In this document: positions 1-7,620 of the stretch, piece after piece
Numbering within the stretch: position 1 is the first letter of the stretch
How the letters are laid out: each line of letters starts with the position of its first letter
NCBI GenBank assembly: GCA_937996725.1
Contig: CALKUR010000011.1
Location: 1-29,300 of the forward strand
Source of the DNA: an uncultured Dechloromonas sp.
Lineage (GTDB): Bacteria > Pseudomonadota > Gammaproteobacteria > Burkholderiales > Rhodocyclaceae
Direction of reading: 5' to 3'
DNA: 29,300 bases
Notes under the pieces: model-generated
What the model saw: the letters and a program-made list of their open reading frames with translations, nothing else
What the model was told of the DNA's origin: nothing
Database searches by the model: none
Position numbers and translations under genes: made by a program

Positions 1-419
1 GCCTCCCAGAACGGCCCCGCGGGCGCGAGCTCGGTGACCACCTTGCCCGGCCACAGGCCCGAGGCCTCGACGTCGGCGATGGTATCTTCGGCGACCTTCT
101 TCTGCTCGTCGGAGGTGGTGAAGATCGCCGAGCGATATTGCGTGCCGATATCATTGCCTTGCTGATTAGGTTTGGTTGGGTTGTGGATGCGAAAGAATTC
201 AAACAGCAAATCACGGTAAGTCGTCACGGCTGGATCAAAAACAATCTTTAATGTTTCTGCATGGCCTGTGGTGCCTGTTGTCACTTCACGGTAGCCCACA
301 TTCGCAATGTGACCACCAGAAAAGCCGACTTCTGTTTGAATCACACCTGGCAGGGAGCGGAATAACTCTTCCATGCCCCAGTAACAGCCGCCCGCTAAAT
401 AAGCTGTTTCGAAACTCAT
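1..419 (-). CDS. msrA: Peptide-methionine (S)-S-oxide reductase MsrA, 3' part missing (runs off window)
   Basis: MsrA reduces methionine S-sulfoxide in proteins and as the free amino acid. Reading from the ATG at 419, the frame is open to base 1 (about 139 codons). It opens MSFETAYLAGGCYWGMEELF, where the Cys of GCYWG matches the catalytic Cys of the GCFWG family motif. GGH, TGHAE and GNDIGTQYRSAIF follow, all typical MsrA motifs. The ATG overlaps the msrB stop by 4 nt (ATGA), so the two are translationally coupled and repair both sulfoxide epimers. Oddity: codons from 419 to about 150 are roughly 45% GC, whereas bases 1-120 are 63-78% GC with codons typical of a high-GC organism, although the reading frame stays intact. 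The change falls on the GTQYRS motif, so the distal part may come from another genome. The C-terminus is not in the window. Confidence 0.88.
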   Translation of the reverse strand, partial: MSFETAYLAGGCYWGMEELFRSLPGVIQTEVGFSGGHIANVGYREVTTGTTGHAETLKIVFDPAVTTYRDLLFEFFRIHNPTKPNQQGNDIGTQYRSAIFTTSDEQKKVAEDTIADVEASGLWPGKVVTELAPAGPFWE

Positions 420-859
420 TCTTGTCTTTTAATCGCCAACGCGTTAACGCAGTAGCGCAGTTTACTTGGCGCAGGGCCGTCTGGAAAAACGTGGCCTAAA
501 TGCGCATCGCAAGTATTGCATGTGATTTCAACACGCTCTCTTGTTAGGCTGTCGTCGAGGTAATAGGCTATCGAATTGCCTTGAATGGGCTGCGTGAAAG
601 AAGGCCAGCCCGTCTTTGAGTCGAATTTTTCGGAGGAATCAAAAAGCAGGGTGTCACAACAAGCGCAAACATATTTGCCCGGTTCAAAATGCGAACACAT
701 AGGCGAGCTAAAAGGACGCTCAGTACCAGCTTCACGGGTCACCCAGTAAACATCTTCATTGAGTAACTTTTTCCATTGCTCGCCAGTTTTGACGATTCTT
801 TTGTCAGCGGCTGGCGTGCCAGTTTTGACGAACTTTTCAATATCTTCCCAAGTGAGCAT
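416..859 (-). CDS. msrB: Peptide-methionine (R)-S-oxide reductase MsrB
   Basis: MsrB reduces methionine R-sulfoxide, complementing MsrA, which starts inside its stop codon. The 147-residue protein has usual single-domain length. Two CxxC pairs (C65/C68 and C114/C117) form the structural zinc site. GWPSF, GHVFPDG and RYCVN are the family signatures, and C137 in RYCVN is the catalytic cysteine. The ATG at 859 is preceded by AAGGA at a 7-nt spacing, a good ribosome-binding site. Base composition (about 45-50% GC) is lower than in the main block to the right (about 58%), so together with the 5' part of msrA it may not belong to the same genome. Function is secure; membership of the same chromosome is not. 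Confidence 0.95.
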   Translation of the reverse strand: MLTWEDIEKFVKTGTPAADKRIVKTGEQWKKLLNEDVYWVTREAGTERPFSSPMCSHFEPGKYVCACCDTLLFDSSEKFDSKTGWPSFTQPIQGNSIAYYLDDSLTRERVEITCNTCDAHLGHVFPDGPAPSKLRYCVNALAIKRQE

Positions 860-884
860 GATGCGATCCTTAATAGAGACTAGC

Positions 885-913
885 TTTGTACCTCACATCT
901 GACCAGGAGGCAA
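885..913 (-). promoter_or_regulatory. Possible promoter of msrBA
   Basis: On the minus strand, TTGCCT (908-913) and TACAAA (885-890) are separated by 17 bp, about 25 bp upstream of the msrB start. The -10 is a weak match. This is the best candidate in the gap between msrB and tRNA-Asn. Confidence 0.35.
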
Positions 914-951
914 TATAGAGGTTCGAAAGATTGGGGGTGCTTAAAAGCGAA

Positions 952-977
952 AAAGCCCTGCATTTCTGCAGGGCTTT
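952..977 (-). terminator. Rho-independent terminator after tRNA-Asn
   Basis: Perfect 11-bp inverted repeat (952-962 with 967-977) around a 4-nt loop. On the minus strand it is followed by a run of five T, and it lies 5 nt beyond the tRNA-Asn CCA end. Confidence 0.85.
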
Positions 978-982
978 AAATT

Positions 983-1058
983 TGGCTCCTCAACCTGGGC
1001 TCGAACCAGGGACCTACGGATTAACAGTCCGGCGCTCTACCAACTGAGCTATCGAGGA
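983..1058 (-). tRNA. tRNA-Asn (anticodon GTT)
   Basis: 76 nt including an encoded CCA. The acceptor stem TCCTCGA pairs with TTGAGGA (one G-T pair) and the discriminator base is G. The D-arm AGCTCAGTTGGTAGAGC and T-arm loop GGTTCGAGCC are canonical. The anticodon loop CTGTTAA presents GTT. It lies 53 nt downstream of umuC on the same strand, with its own promoter and terminator. The DNA beyond its 3' end (msrBA) differs in composition from the DNA on its 5' side. Confidence 0.97.
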
Positions 1059-1070
1059 ATTGCGGAGCGA

Positions 1071-1099
1071 ATTATAGGGGAGCGGGGCCTGCTTGGCAA
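1071..1099 (-). promoter_or_regulatory. Sigma70 promoter of tRNA-Asn
   Basis: TTGCCA (1094-1099), a 17-bp spacer, then a consensus TATAAT (1071-1076), predicting transcription start near 1064 just ahead of the tRNA 5' end at 1058. The -35 starts only 12 nt after the umuC stop, and no umuC terminator is visible in between, so umuDC transcripts may run into the tRNA. Confidence 0.85.
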
Positions 1100-1111
1100 G
1101 CCTTTTGTTGC

Positions 1112-2410
1112 TCACGACATGCCCTGTGTGGACAGCACCGGCAGCTCTTCCAGGGCGGTGGTGTAACGCCGGGAGCGACGCGAACAACTCATATGCCATG
1201 AGGCTTTGGTGTCGACACCGATGCTGGCGATGCGTACGGTATCCCGCCCATAACGCTGGTTGACCTGATCCATCAGCGTCATGATCGGACTGGGTGCGAT
1301 GGCTTCGGGATACAGCCCGGTTAAGCCCGGTTGCCGGATCTCGGCGCTGCGAATACCGCCGAGAATCACGCCCGCTTTTTTGTATTTGAGGCCGGGTTGA
1401 TAGATTTCGCCGAGACCGGCCAGTGCTCGCTGAATTAATAGGCGCGTGTCGTCGGTGGCGTGGGGTAAGGCTAGGGTGATCTCGTTCGCACAAGGCGCGC
1501 CGTTGGCGGTGGGGTCTTTGGCATGATAGTAAATCCGCATGGCGGCAGTCAGGGATCGGTCGGCGCGTAGACGTTCGGCGGCACGGGTGACGAAAGTGGC
1601 CAGCGCCTCGCCTAATTCGGCTTGGGCGTAGACGGGGTTGCCGAAGGAGCGCGAGGCAATGATCTGTTGCCGGGGTGCGGGATCGGCCTGCAGCCCGAGT
1701 TGATCCTGGCCTTTGAGTTCTTCCACCGTTCGGAGCAGCGTGATCGAGTAATGCTTGCGGATCCAGCTGATTGGCTTATCGAGTAGATCACCGACGGTGA
1801 GCACATTAGCGGCTTCCAGGCTCTGGGACGTCCGGCGGCCGACGCCCCAGATGTCGCCCACGGGCTGTTGCCGCATCTCGGCCAATCGTTCCGGCGACAT
1901 GGGGGTGCTGAAGTTGGCGACACCCGCCGCGCCAGGTCGTTTGGCGAGTGCTGCCGCCAGTTTGGCCAACGTCTTGGTGGTGCCAATGCCCACGCTGGTC
2001 GGCAAACTCAGACATTGCAGTAGATGCCGCCGTAACTTAAAGGCCTGAATCAGCGCCTGGTCGGCCGATAACCCCGTCATATCGACAAAGCATTCGTCGA
2101 TGGAATAGATCTCCTGTTCGGGAAACTGCGCCGCAATAAGGCGCATGGCGCGCCGGCTCATATCGGCATAGAGCACGTAATTTGACGAGAGCGCGGACCC
2201 GTTGATGGCGGCCAATTGCTTGCGAATCTGAAAGTAGGGAACGCCCATGGGGATACCGGCTTTCTTGGCTTCGGTCGAACGCGACACGACACAACCGTCG
2301 TTGTTGGAAAGCACCACCACCGGGCGATTTCTCAATGCCGGGTTAAACGCCTGTTCGCAACTCACGTAAAAGTTGTTGCAGTCGATCAGCGCCAGGCGCC
2401 GGATAGTCAT
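1112..2410 (-). CDS. umuC: DNA polymerase V catalytic subunit UmuC
   Basis: Y-family translesion polymerase that, with cleaved UmuD and RecA, copies past DNA lesions during the SOS response. Length is 432 residues (E. coli UmuC 422). The N-terminal palm begins with ALIDCNNFYVSCE, giving metal-binding D10; the second metal-binding pair is D105-E106 in YSIDECFVDMTG. The PxSVGIGxTKTLAKLA stretch, the HhH region (GDIWGVGRRT) and the little-finger domain follow. The start lies 3 nt after the umuD stop, so the two genes form one operon. No disrupting change is seen, so the polymerase looks active. The nearest gene downstream on the same strand is tRNA-Asn. Confidence 0.97.
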   Translation of the reverse strand: MTIRRLALIDCNNFYVSCEQAFNPALRNRPVVVLSNNDGCVVSRSTEAKKAGIPMGVPYFQIRKQLAAINGSALSSNYVLYADMSRRAMRLIAAQFPEQEIYSIDECFVDMTGLSADQALIQAFKLRRHLLQCLSLPTSVGIGTTKTLAKLAAALAKRPGAAGVANFSTPMSPERLAEMRQQPVGDIWGVGRRTSQSLEAANVLTVGDLLDKPISWIRKHYSITLLRTVEELKGQDQLGLQADPAPRQQIIASRSFGNPVYAQAELGEALATFVTRAAERLRADRSLTAAMRIYYHAKDPTANGAPCANEITLALPHATDDTRLLIQRALAGLGEIYQPGLKYKKAGVILGGIRSAEIRQPGLTGLYPEAIAPSPIMTLMDQVNQRYGRDTVRIASIGVDTKASWHMSCSRRSRRYTTALEELPVLSTQGMS

Positions 2411-2413
2411 GGC

Positions 2414-3079
2414 TTAACCAGACGCGCTATTGCGCTGCTTTTTTGGGGTGGCTTTGACGGTGCTCACCGATCGTTTGCGGCGGCCGGTGGCGCGTAAATC
2501 GTGAACGACCCGCACCACGACACCCCAGATCCGGACGTCATCGTCCGGCCGGATGGGGATCGGTGGGTAGTCCGGATTGGCCGGCATCAGAAAATTGCCC
2601 GAGGGCTTCTGAACCAGACGTTTAACGGTAAAGGATCCGTTGAGGTCGGCGACGACCACGTCGTCATGCCGGGCCTCCAGCGATCGATCAATGATCATCA
2701 GATCGCCATCCATGATGCCGAGATTGATCATGCTGTCGCCTTCGGCCCAGGCGCAAAAGGTAGCGGCCGGATTGTCGAGCAATTCGTTGAGATTGAGCCC
2801 GGGTTCGGCATGATCATCGGCGGGACTGGGGAAGCCTGCGCGGACGCCGGATGCGAACACCGGCAGCACATGGTTGGCCTCCGCCGCCCCGGTATTGATG
2901 GTCATGGGGGTCAGCGAGGCTTCGGCAAAGACTCGGCCATGTAGAAAACTACGCACGGCGGCAATCTGGCTGAGCGGAATCCGCATGGGTTTGGTGGCTT
3001 CCAGAAAGGTCGCCTTACGGCCGGCACCGGGCCGCGCGCCACCGTGTTTTGCGGGCCGGGTTTTGGGGGCTTTATTCAT
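2414..3079 (-). CDS. umuD: UmuD with extended N- and C-termini (self-cleaving pol V subunit, possible autorepressor)
   Basis: The core matches E. coli UmuD (139 aa): an Ala-Gly cleavage site in VRAGFPSPADD, catalytic Ser in AEGDSM and Lys in FTVKRL, with Ser-Lys spacing of 37 as in E. coli. RecA-stimulated self-cleavage converts UmuD to the form active with UmuC. This protein is 221 residues from the ATG at 3079 (222 from an in-frame GTG at 3082), with cleavage at about A81-G82. About 55 extra N-terminal residues contain KHGGARPGAGRK and TKPMRIPLSQIAAVRSFL, a basic region plus predicted helix like those ahead of some plasmid- or phage-type UmuD proteins. A further ~28-residue tail is rich in Lys/Arg. 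No strong Shine-Dalgarno is seen. The extension recalls Acinetobacter UmuDAb (203 aa), which represses SOS genes until cleaved; that role is only inferred here. Confidence 0.95.
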   Translation of the reverse strand: MNKAPKTRPAKHGGARPGAGRKATFLEATKPMRIPLSQIAAVRSFLHGRVFAEASLTPMTINTGAAEANHVLPVFASGVRAGFPSPADDHAEPGLNLNELLDNPAATFCAWAEGDSMINLGIMDGDLMIIDRSLEARHDDVVVADLNGSFTVKRLVQKPSGNFLMPANPDYPPIPIRPDDDVRIWGVVVRVVHDLRATGRRKRSVSTVKATPKKQRNSASG

Positions 3080-3107
3080 CACTCAACTTGAATATGTAAC
3101 GTTAACG

Positions 3108-3136
3108 AGAATAATGCCCTCGGCATGATTTGGCAA
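3108..3136 (-). promoter_or_regulatory. Promoter of umuDC with overlapping dyads
   Basis: TTGCCA (3131-3136), a 17-bp spacer and TATTCT (3108-3113) on the minus strand predict a start near 3101. The spacer contains an inverted repeat ATGCC-N3-GGCAT (3114-3126), and the 8-bp palindrome TAACGTTA (3097-3104) covers the predicted start. I see no canonical CTG-N10-CAG LexA box. Either dyad could be an operator; no direct evidence exists. Confidence 0.6.
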
Positions 3137-3158
3137 GCATTTTGGGGCCGGAAACCGC

Positions 3159-3164
3159 TAGAAT
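3159..3164 (+). promoter_or_regulatory. Candidate -10 element of the RND efflux operon
   Basis: TAGAAT lies 6 bp before the ATG at 3171, on the strand opposite the umuD promoter. No good -35 is present at 16-18 bp. If it is used, transcription would start at or next to the ATG, giving a leaderless mRNA, which fits the absence of a Shine-Dalgarno sequence. Confidence 0.4.
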
Positions 3165-3170
3165 ATCGGG

Positions 3171-4478
3171 ATGCATTTTCTGAAAAAACATGGCACTCGG
3201 CTGCGCACGCGCCTGACCGGCTGGCAGCAGCAATACACCCGCGCTCAGGCGCACTGGATCCAGCAACTCAAAACCACCGATTGGCGGCAGGTTGCTCAGG
3301 AATTGCCTGGTCGTACCCGTGCCCAGTGGACCGCCTTCAAAGCGAAGCAGCGGCGCGAGCAGATCCGTATCGTCGGTATCGTTGCGGCGGTGGTGCTGGC
3401 GTTGTATGGCGTGCTCTGGTTGTTCGATAGCGATAACAGTCCGTTTCAGAAAGGTCGCCCGCCGATCCCTGTGGCGGTGATGTCGGTGAGCGAAGGCGTG
3501 TTCCCGGTGGTGGTGGATGGTCTGGGAACGGTCACGTCCCGCCGGACGGTGACGATTCGCGCGCAAGTCGATGGCCGGCTGGAGCAGGTGCTGTTCCAGG
3601 AAGGGCAGATCGTGAAAGAGGGCGATGTGTTGGCGATTGTCGATCCGCGCCCTTATGAAGCTCGCGTCATGGAGGTGCAGGGCAAGCTGGAGCAGGATAA
3701 GGCGTTGCTACGTGATCACCGGCTGATTTTGAAGCGCTATGAAATCCTGTTCAAACAGGATTCGATTGCCCGTCAGGATCTAGATACCCAGGCGGCTAAA
3801 GTGACCCAGTATGAAGGCATGATCAATGCCGACCAGGGCGCGTTGGATGCCGCCAAGGTGCAGCTCTCCTTTACCAAGATCGTGGCACCGTTTGACGGAC
3901 GACTCGGTCTGCGTCTGGTCGACGCCGGCAACATTGTTAAGACGACTGACGCCAACGGGATTGTGACGATTACCCAGATCCGGCCGATTGATGTGCTGTT
4001 CACGATGCCTGCGGACAAACTGCCGCCAATTCTTACCCGCTTCAACGAGGGTAAGGAAATGACCGTGAGCGCCTACGACCGTAATTTCAAAACGGTGCTG
4101 GCAACGGGTGTCTTGAAATCCATCGATAACCAGATTGATCCCAATACCGGCATGATCAAACTGAAGGCCGAGTTCAGTAATGAGGACAACAGCCTGTATC
4201 CGAACCAGTTCGTGAATGCCCAACTGCTGATCGAAGACCGTGAAAACGCCATTCTGGCACCGGCCAATGCCATTCTTCGTGGAGCACAGGGTACTTATGT
4301 GTATACCGTGGATGCTCAAAACGTCGTGGCCGCGCGGAACGTGAAACTGGGTGGTGTCAACGGTCAAGTCGCCGAAGTGCTCGAAGGCTTGGCCGTGGGC
4401 GAATCGGTGGTTACCGATGGTTTTGACAAATTACGCCCCGGGGCCAAGGTCGTTATTCCCAAAGCTGCCGGCCGATAA
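3171..4478 (+). CDS. mdtA: RND efflux membrane-fusion protein, MdtA type, with long cytoplasmic N-terminus
   Basis: Periplasmic adaptor linking the inner-membrane pump to the outer-membrane channel. Length is 435 aa. After a transmembrane anchor at residues 66-85 come the first lipoyl half (GRLEQVLFQEGQIVKEGDVL), an alpha-helical hairpin rich in Gln/Lys/Leu, the second lipoyl half (QLSFTKIVAPFDGRLGLRLVDAGN), a beta-barrel domain (PIDVLFTMPADKLP; IDPNTGMIKLKAEF) and the membrane-proximal domain. Family members such as E. coli MdtA start with only a few residues before the membrane segment. Here about 65 mostly basic, polar residues precede it, with no in-frame ATG or GTG between 3171 and the membrane segment, although a TTG at codon 45 cannot be ruled out. 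First gene of a four-gene efflux operon; the next gene starts 19 nt downstream. Confidence 0.93.
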   Translation: MHFLKKHGTRLRTRLTGWQQQYTRAQAHWIQQLKTTDWRQVAQELPGRTRAQWTAFKAKQRREQIRIVGIVAAVVLALYGVLWLFDSDNSPFQKGRPPIPVAVMSVSEGVFPVVVDGLGTVTSRRTVTIRAQVDGRLEQVLFQEGQIVKEGDVLAIVDPRPYEARVMEVQGKLEQDKALLRDHRLILKRYEILFKQDSIARQDLDTQAAKVTQYEGMINADQGALDAAKVQLSFTKIVAPFDGRLGLRLVDAGNIVKTTDANGIVTITQIRPIDVLFTMPADKLPPILTRFNEGKEMTVSAYDRNFKTVLATGVLKSIDNQIDPNTGMIKLKAEFSNEDNSLYPNQFVNAQLLIEDRENAILAPANAILRGAQGTYVYTVDAQNVVAARNVKLGGVNGQVAEVLEGLAVGESVVTDGFDKLRPGAKVVIPKAAGR

Positions 4479-4497
4479 GGGATAGGGCAGGGCACGG

Positions 4498-7400
4498 ATG
4501 AATCCCTCGCGTATTTTCACGCTGCGCCCGGTCGCCACCTCGTTGTTGATGGTGGCGATTCTGCTCGTGGGTCTGCTGGCCTATCGTTTGCTGCCGGTAT
4601 CGGCGCTGCCCGAAGTCGACTATCCGACCATTCAGGTGACAACGTTTTATCCTGGTGCCAGCCCAGAAGTGATGACGGGGAGCGTGACGGCACCCCTGGA
4701 ACGTCAGTTCGGCCAGATGCCGGGGCTGACCCAGATGACCTCGACGAGCTCCGGCGGCGCATCGACCATTGTCTTGCGTTTCAATCTCGAACTCGCGCTG
4801 GACGTCGCCGAACAACAGGTGCAGGCGGCGATTAATGCCGCCATGAGTCTGCTGCCCAAAGATCTGCCGGCACCACCCATCTACAGTAAGGTTAATCCGG
4901 CGGATGCGCCGATCATGACGCTGGCGATTGTGTCGCCGACGATGCAGGTGACGCAGCTGCATGATCTGGTCGAGACGCGTCTGGCCCAGAAGATCTCTCA
5001 AGTGAGCGGCGTCGGTCTGGTCTCCATGAGCGGGGGCCGGCGGCCGGCTGTGCGCATCAAGATCAATCCGACCGTCATCGCCGGCATGAACCTGAGCCTG
5101 ACCGACGTGCAAACCGCGGTCATGAACACGAACGTGAATGATCCGAAGGGGAATTTCGACGGCAAGTTGCGCTCATTTACGATCGACGCCAACGACCAGC
5201 TGAAGTCGGCTGAGGAATACCGCAACATGATCGTGGCCTGGCGCAATGGCGCACCTATCCGGCTACGCCAGCTGGCCGAGGTTTCCGAAGGCCCTGAAAA
5301 CACCTATCTGGCGGCATGGGTGAATGAAAAGCCGGCCGTGATCGTCAACATCCAGCGCCAACCAGGTGCCAACGTGATCGAGGTGGTCGACCGCATCCAG
5401 AAGCTGATGCCGCAATTGCAGGCCAGTCTGCCCGCTGCCGCGCAGCTGGAAGTGCTGACCGACCGGACGATGACGATCCGGGCGTCGGTGGCCGATGTGC
5501 AGCACGAACTCTTCATGGCCGTCATTCTGGTGGTGATGGTGATTTATCTCTTCCTGCGCAACGTGCCGGCCACCATTATTCCGTCGGTGGCGGTACCGCT
5601 GTCGTTGATCGGTACCTTTGCCGTCATGTATCTGGCCGGTTTCTCGATCAATAACCTAACGCTGATGGCGTTGACGATTGCAACCGGCTTTGTGGTCGAT
5701 GACGCCATTGTGATGATCGAGAACATCGCACGTCATATCGAGAACGGTGCCTCTGCCATGGAGGCCGCCCTGGAAGGGGCGCGGGAAATCGGCTTCACGA
5801 TCATCTCGCTGACGTTTTCGCTGATCGCCGTGTTGATTCCGCTGCTATTCATGAGCGATGTCGTCGGCCGTTTGTTCCGTGAGTTCGCAATCACGCTCGC
5901 GGTAGCCATTCTGATATCGGCATTTATCTCGCTCACCTTGACACCGATGATGTGTGCCCGGCTGTTGAAACCGGAAGACCATCAACGTCGGCATGGTGCT
6001 TTCATGCGCTGGGTGGAGGCTTCGTTTAATCACCTGATCGCTCGGTACGACGTGGCGCTGCAATGGGTGTTGAATCGCCAGCGCCTCACGCTGCAAGTGG
6101 CTGTGGGTACGCTGGTGCTGACGGTGCTTCTGTATCTGGTGATTCCCAAAGGCTTCTTTCCCATCGAAGATACGGGCGTGATTCAGGGCATCACCGAAGC
6201 CGATCAATCGGTGTCGTTTGCCGCCATGTCGGAGCGACAGCAATTGGTGGCCAAAGCCGTGCTCGAAGATCCGAACGTGGCCAGCCTTTCGTCGTTTATT
6301 GGGATTGATGGTACGAATCCGACTTTAAACACCGGTCGTATCCAGATCAATCTGAAGCCGTTGGCAGAACGCTCGGATCGGGTTGAAGCCGTGATCCGTC
6401 AGATTCAGACTCGCGTCGCCGATATTCCGGGTATCCAGCTCTACATGCAGCCGATCCAGGATCTCACGATCGAAGATCGGGTCAGCAAGACACGCTTCCA
6501 GTTCACCATCGAAGGCCCTGACGAACAAGAGCTGGTTCGGGTGACGGAAACGCTGGTCGATCAGTTGCGACAATCGCGCAAGCTGGCCGATGTGGCGTCT
6601 GATTTGCAAAACCAGGGTTTGCAGGCTTATGTCGAAATCGACCGCGATACCGCCGGACGACTCGGCGTCACCATCGATGCGATCGACAATGCACTCTACA
6701 GCGCTTACGGGCAGCGCCTGATCTCGACGATTTATACGCAATCCAATCAGTACCGGGTGGTGCTGGATGTGGCTTCTGATTTCAGTCTGTCGCCACAATC
6801 ACTCAGCCAGTTGTATGTGCCATCGCTGAGCGGTCAACAGATTCCCATGTCGGTATTGGCCAAAGTCACCGAGTCGACGACCTTCCTGGCGATTAACCAT
6901 TTGAACCAGTTCCCCTCGGCAACGATCTCGTTCAACCTGGCGTCGGGCGTATCGCTGGGCGATGCAGTCGATGTAGTACGTCAGGCACAGAAGACGATTC
7001 GTATCCCGCCAAGCATCCGTACGCACTTCCAAGGTGCAGCGCAGGCATTCGAGTCATCGTTAACGAACACCGTGTTGTTGATCTTTGCCGCCATCATCAC
7101 GATGTATATCGTGCTGGGGGTGCTCTACGAGAGCTTCATCCACCCGGTTACGATTCTGTCGACCCTGCCTTCGGCGGGGGTGGGTGCCTTGCTGGCGTTG
7201 CTGATCAGCGGCAATGATCTGGGCATCATCGGCATCATCGGCATCATTCTGCTGATCGGTATCGTTAAGAAGAACGCGATCATGATGATCGACTTTGCAC
7301 TGGAGGCCGAACGTACCGAAGGCAAGTCGCCGCGCGAGGCCATCTATCAAGCCTGTCTGTTGCGTTTCCGCCCGATTCTGATGACCACCATGGCCGCGCT

Positions 7401-7620
7401 ATTCGGTGCCGTGCCGCTGATGATTAGTAGCGGGATTGGTAGCGAACTTCGCCAACCGTTAGGAATCGCTATGGTCGGCGGTCTCATGGTGAGTCAGGTC
7501 CTGACGTTGTTCACCACACCTGTGATTTATCTCTATTTCGATCGATTGGCGGCTAAGCTCAAGGCACGCACCGGTTGGAATCTGAACGCACCACCGGATT
7601 ACAGCGGACCGGATTCGTGA
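4498..7620 (+). CDS. mdtB: RND multidrug efflux pump, MdtB type
   Basis: Inner-membrane proton/drug antiporter of the HAE1 RND family, 1040 residues as expected (E. coli MdtB 1040). It begins MNPSRIFTLRPVATSLLMVAIL, a typical first membrane helix. The proton-relay Asp pair lies in GFVVDDAIVMIENIARH of TM4, and the matching Lys is in IGIVKKNAIMMIDFALEAE of TM10. RND motifs LPEVDYPTIQVTTFYPGASPE and RFRPILMTTMAALFGAVPL are present. An AGGG lies 5 nt before the cytosolic start. Its GTGA stop/start overlap with the second pump gene indicates translational coupling, as for E. coli mdtB-mdtC, whose products form a mixed trimer. Substrates cannot be read from the sequence; E. coli MdtABC exports bile salts, novobiocin and siderophores. 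Confidence 0.95.
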   Translation: MNPSRIFTLRPVATSLLMVAILLVGLLAYRLLPVSALPEVDYPTIQVTTFYPGASPEVMTGSVTAPLERQFGQMPGLTQMTSTSSGGASTIVLRFNLELALDVAEQQVQAAINAAMSLLPKDLPAPPIYSKVNPADAPIMTLAIVSPTMQVTQLHDLVETRLAQKISQVSGVGLVSMSGGRRPAVRIKINPTVIAGMNLSLTDVQTAVMNTNVNDPKGNFDGKLRSFTIDANDQLKSAEEYRNMIVAWRNGAPIRLRQLAEVSEGPENTYLAAWVNEKPAVIVNIQRQPGANVIEVVDRIQKLMPQLQASLPAAAQLEVLTDRTMTIRASVADVQHELFMAVILVVMVIYLFLRNVPATIIPSVAVPLSLIGTFAVMYLAGFSINNLTLMALTIATGFVVDDAIVMIENIARHIENGASAMEAALEGAREIGFTIISLTFSLIAVLIPLLFMSDVVGRLFREFAITLAVAILISAFISLTLTPMMCARLLKPEDHQRRHGAFMRWVEASFNHLIARYDVALQWVLNRQRLTLQVAVGTLVLTVLLYLVIPKGFFPIEDTGVIQGITEADQSVSFAAMSERQQLVAKAVLEDPNVASLSSFIGIDGTNPTLNTGRIQINLKPLAERSDRVEAVIRQIQTRVADIPGIQLYMQPIQDLTIEDRVSKTRFQFTIEGPDEQELVRVTETLVDQLRQSRKLADVASDLQNQGLQAYVEIDRDTAGRLGVTIDAIDNALYSAYGQRLISTIYTQSNQYRVVLDVASDFSLSPQSLSQLYVPSLSGQQIPMSVLAKVTESTTFLAINHLNQFPSATISFNLASGVSLGDAVDVVRQAQKTIRIPPSIRTHFQGAAQAFESSLTNTVLLIFAAIITMYIVLGVLYESFIHPVTILSTLPSAGVGALLALLISGNDLGIIGIIGIILLIGIVKKNAIMMIDFALEAERTEGKSPREAIYQACLLRFRPILMTTMAALFGAVPLMISSGIGSELRQPLGIAMVGGLMVSQVLTLFTTPVIYLYFDRLAAKLKARTGWNLNAPPDYSGPDS

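Noticed and set aside
1014..1493. Minus-strand open frame running from umuC through tRNA-Asn
   Set aside because: It overlaps umuC in another frame and crosses the tRNA; Arg/Ser-rich with no domain, so not a gene.
1093..3138. 9-bp direct repeat TTGGCAAGC flanking umuDC (1093-1101 and 3130-3138), as if a mobile unit
   Set aside because: Both copies cover TTGCCA -35 elements of the tRNA-Asn and umuD promoters, which explains the match; no inverted ends, transposase or integrase is present.
4453..5112. Open frame of 219 codons on the minus strand opposite the MdtB-type gene
   Set aside because: Its product is rich in His, Arg and Gln, with no recognisable domain, and it lies fully antisense to a well-supported pump gene; it is a by-product of that gene's codon use.
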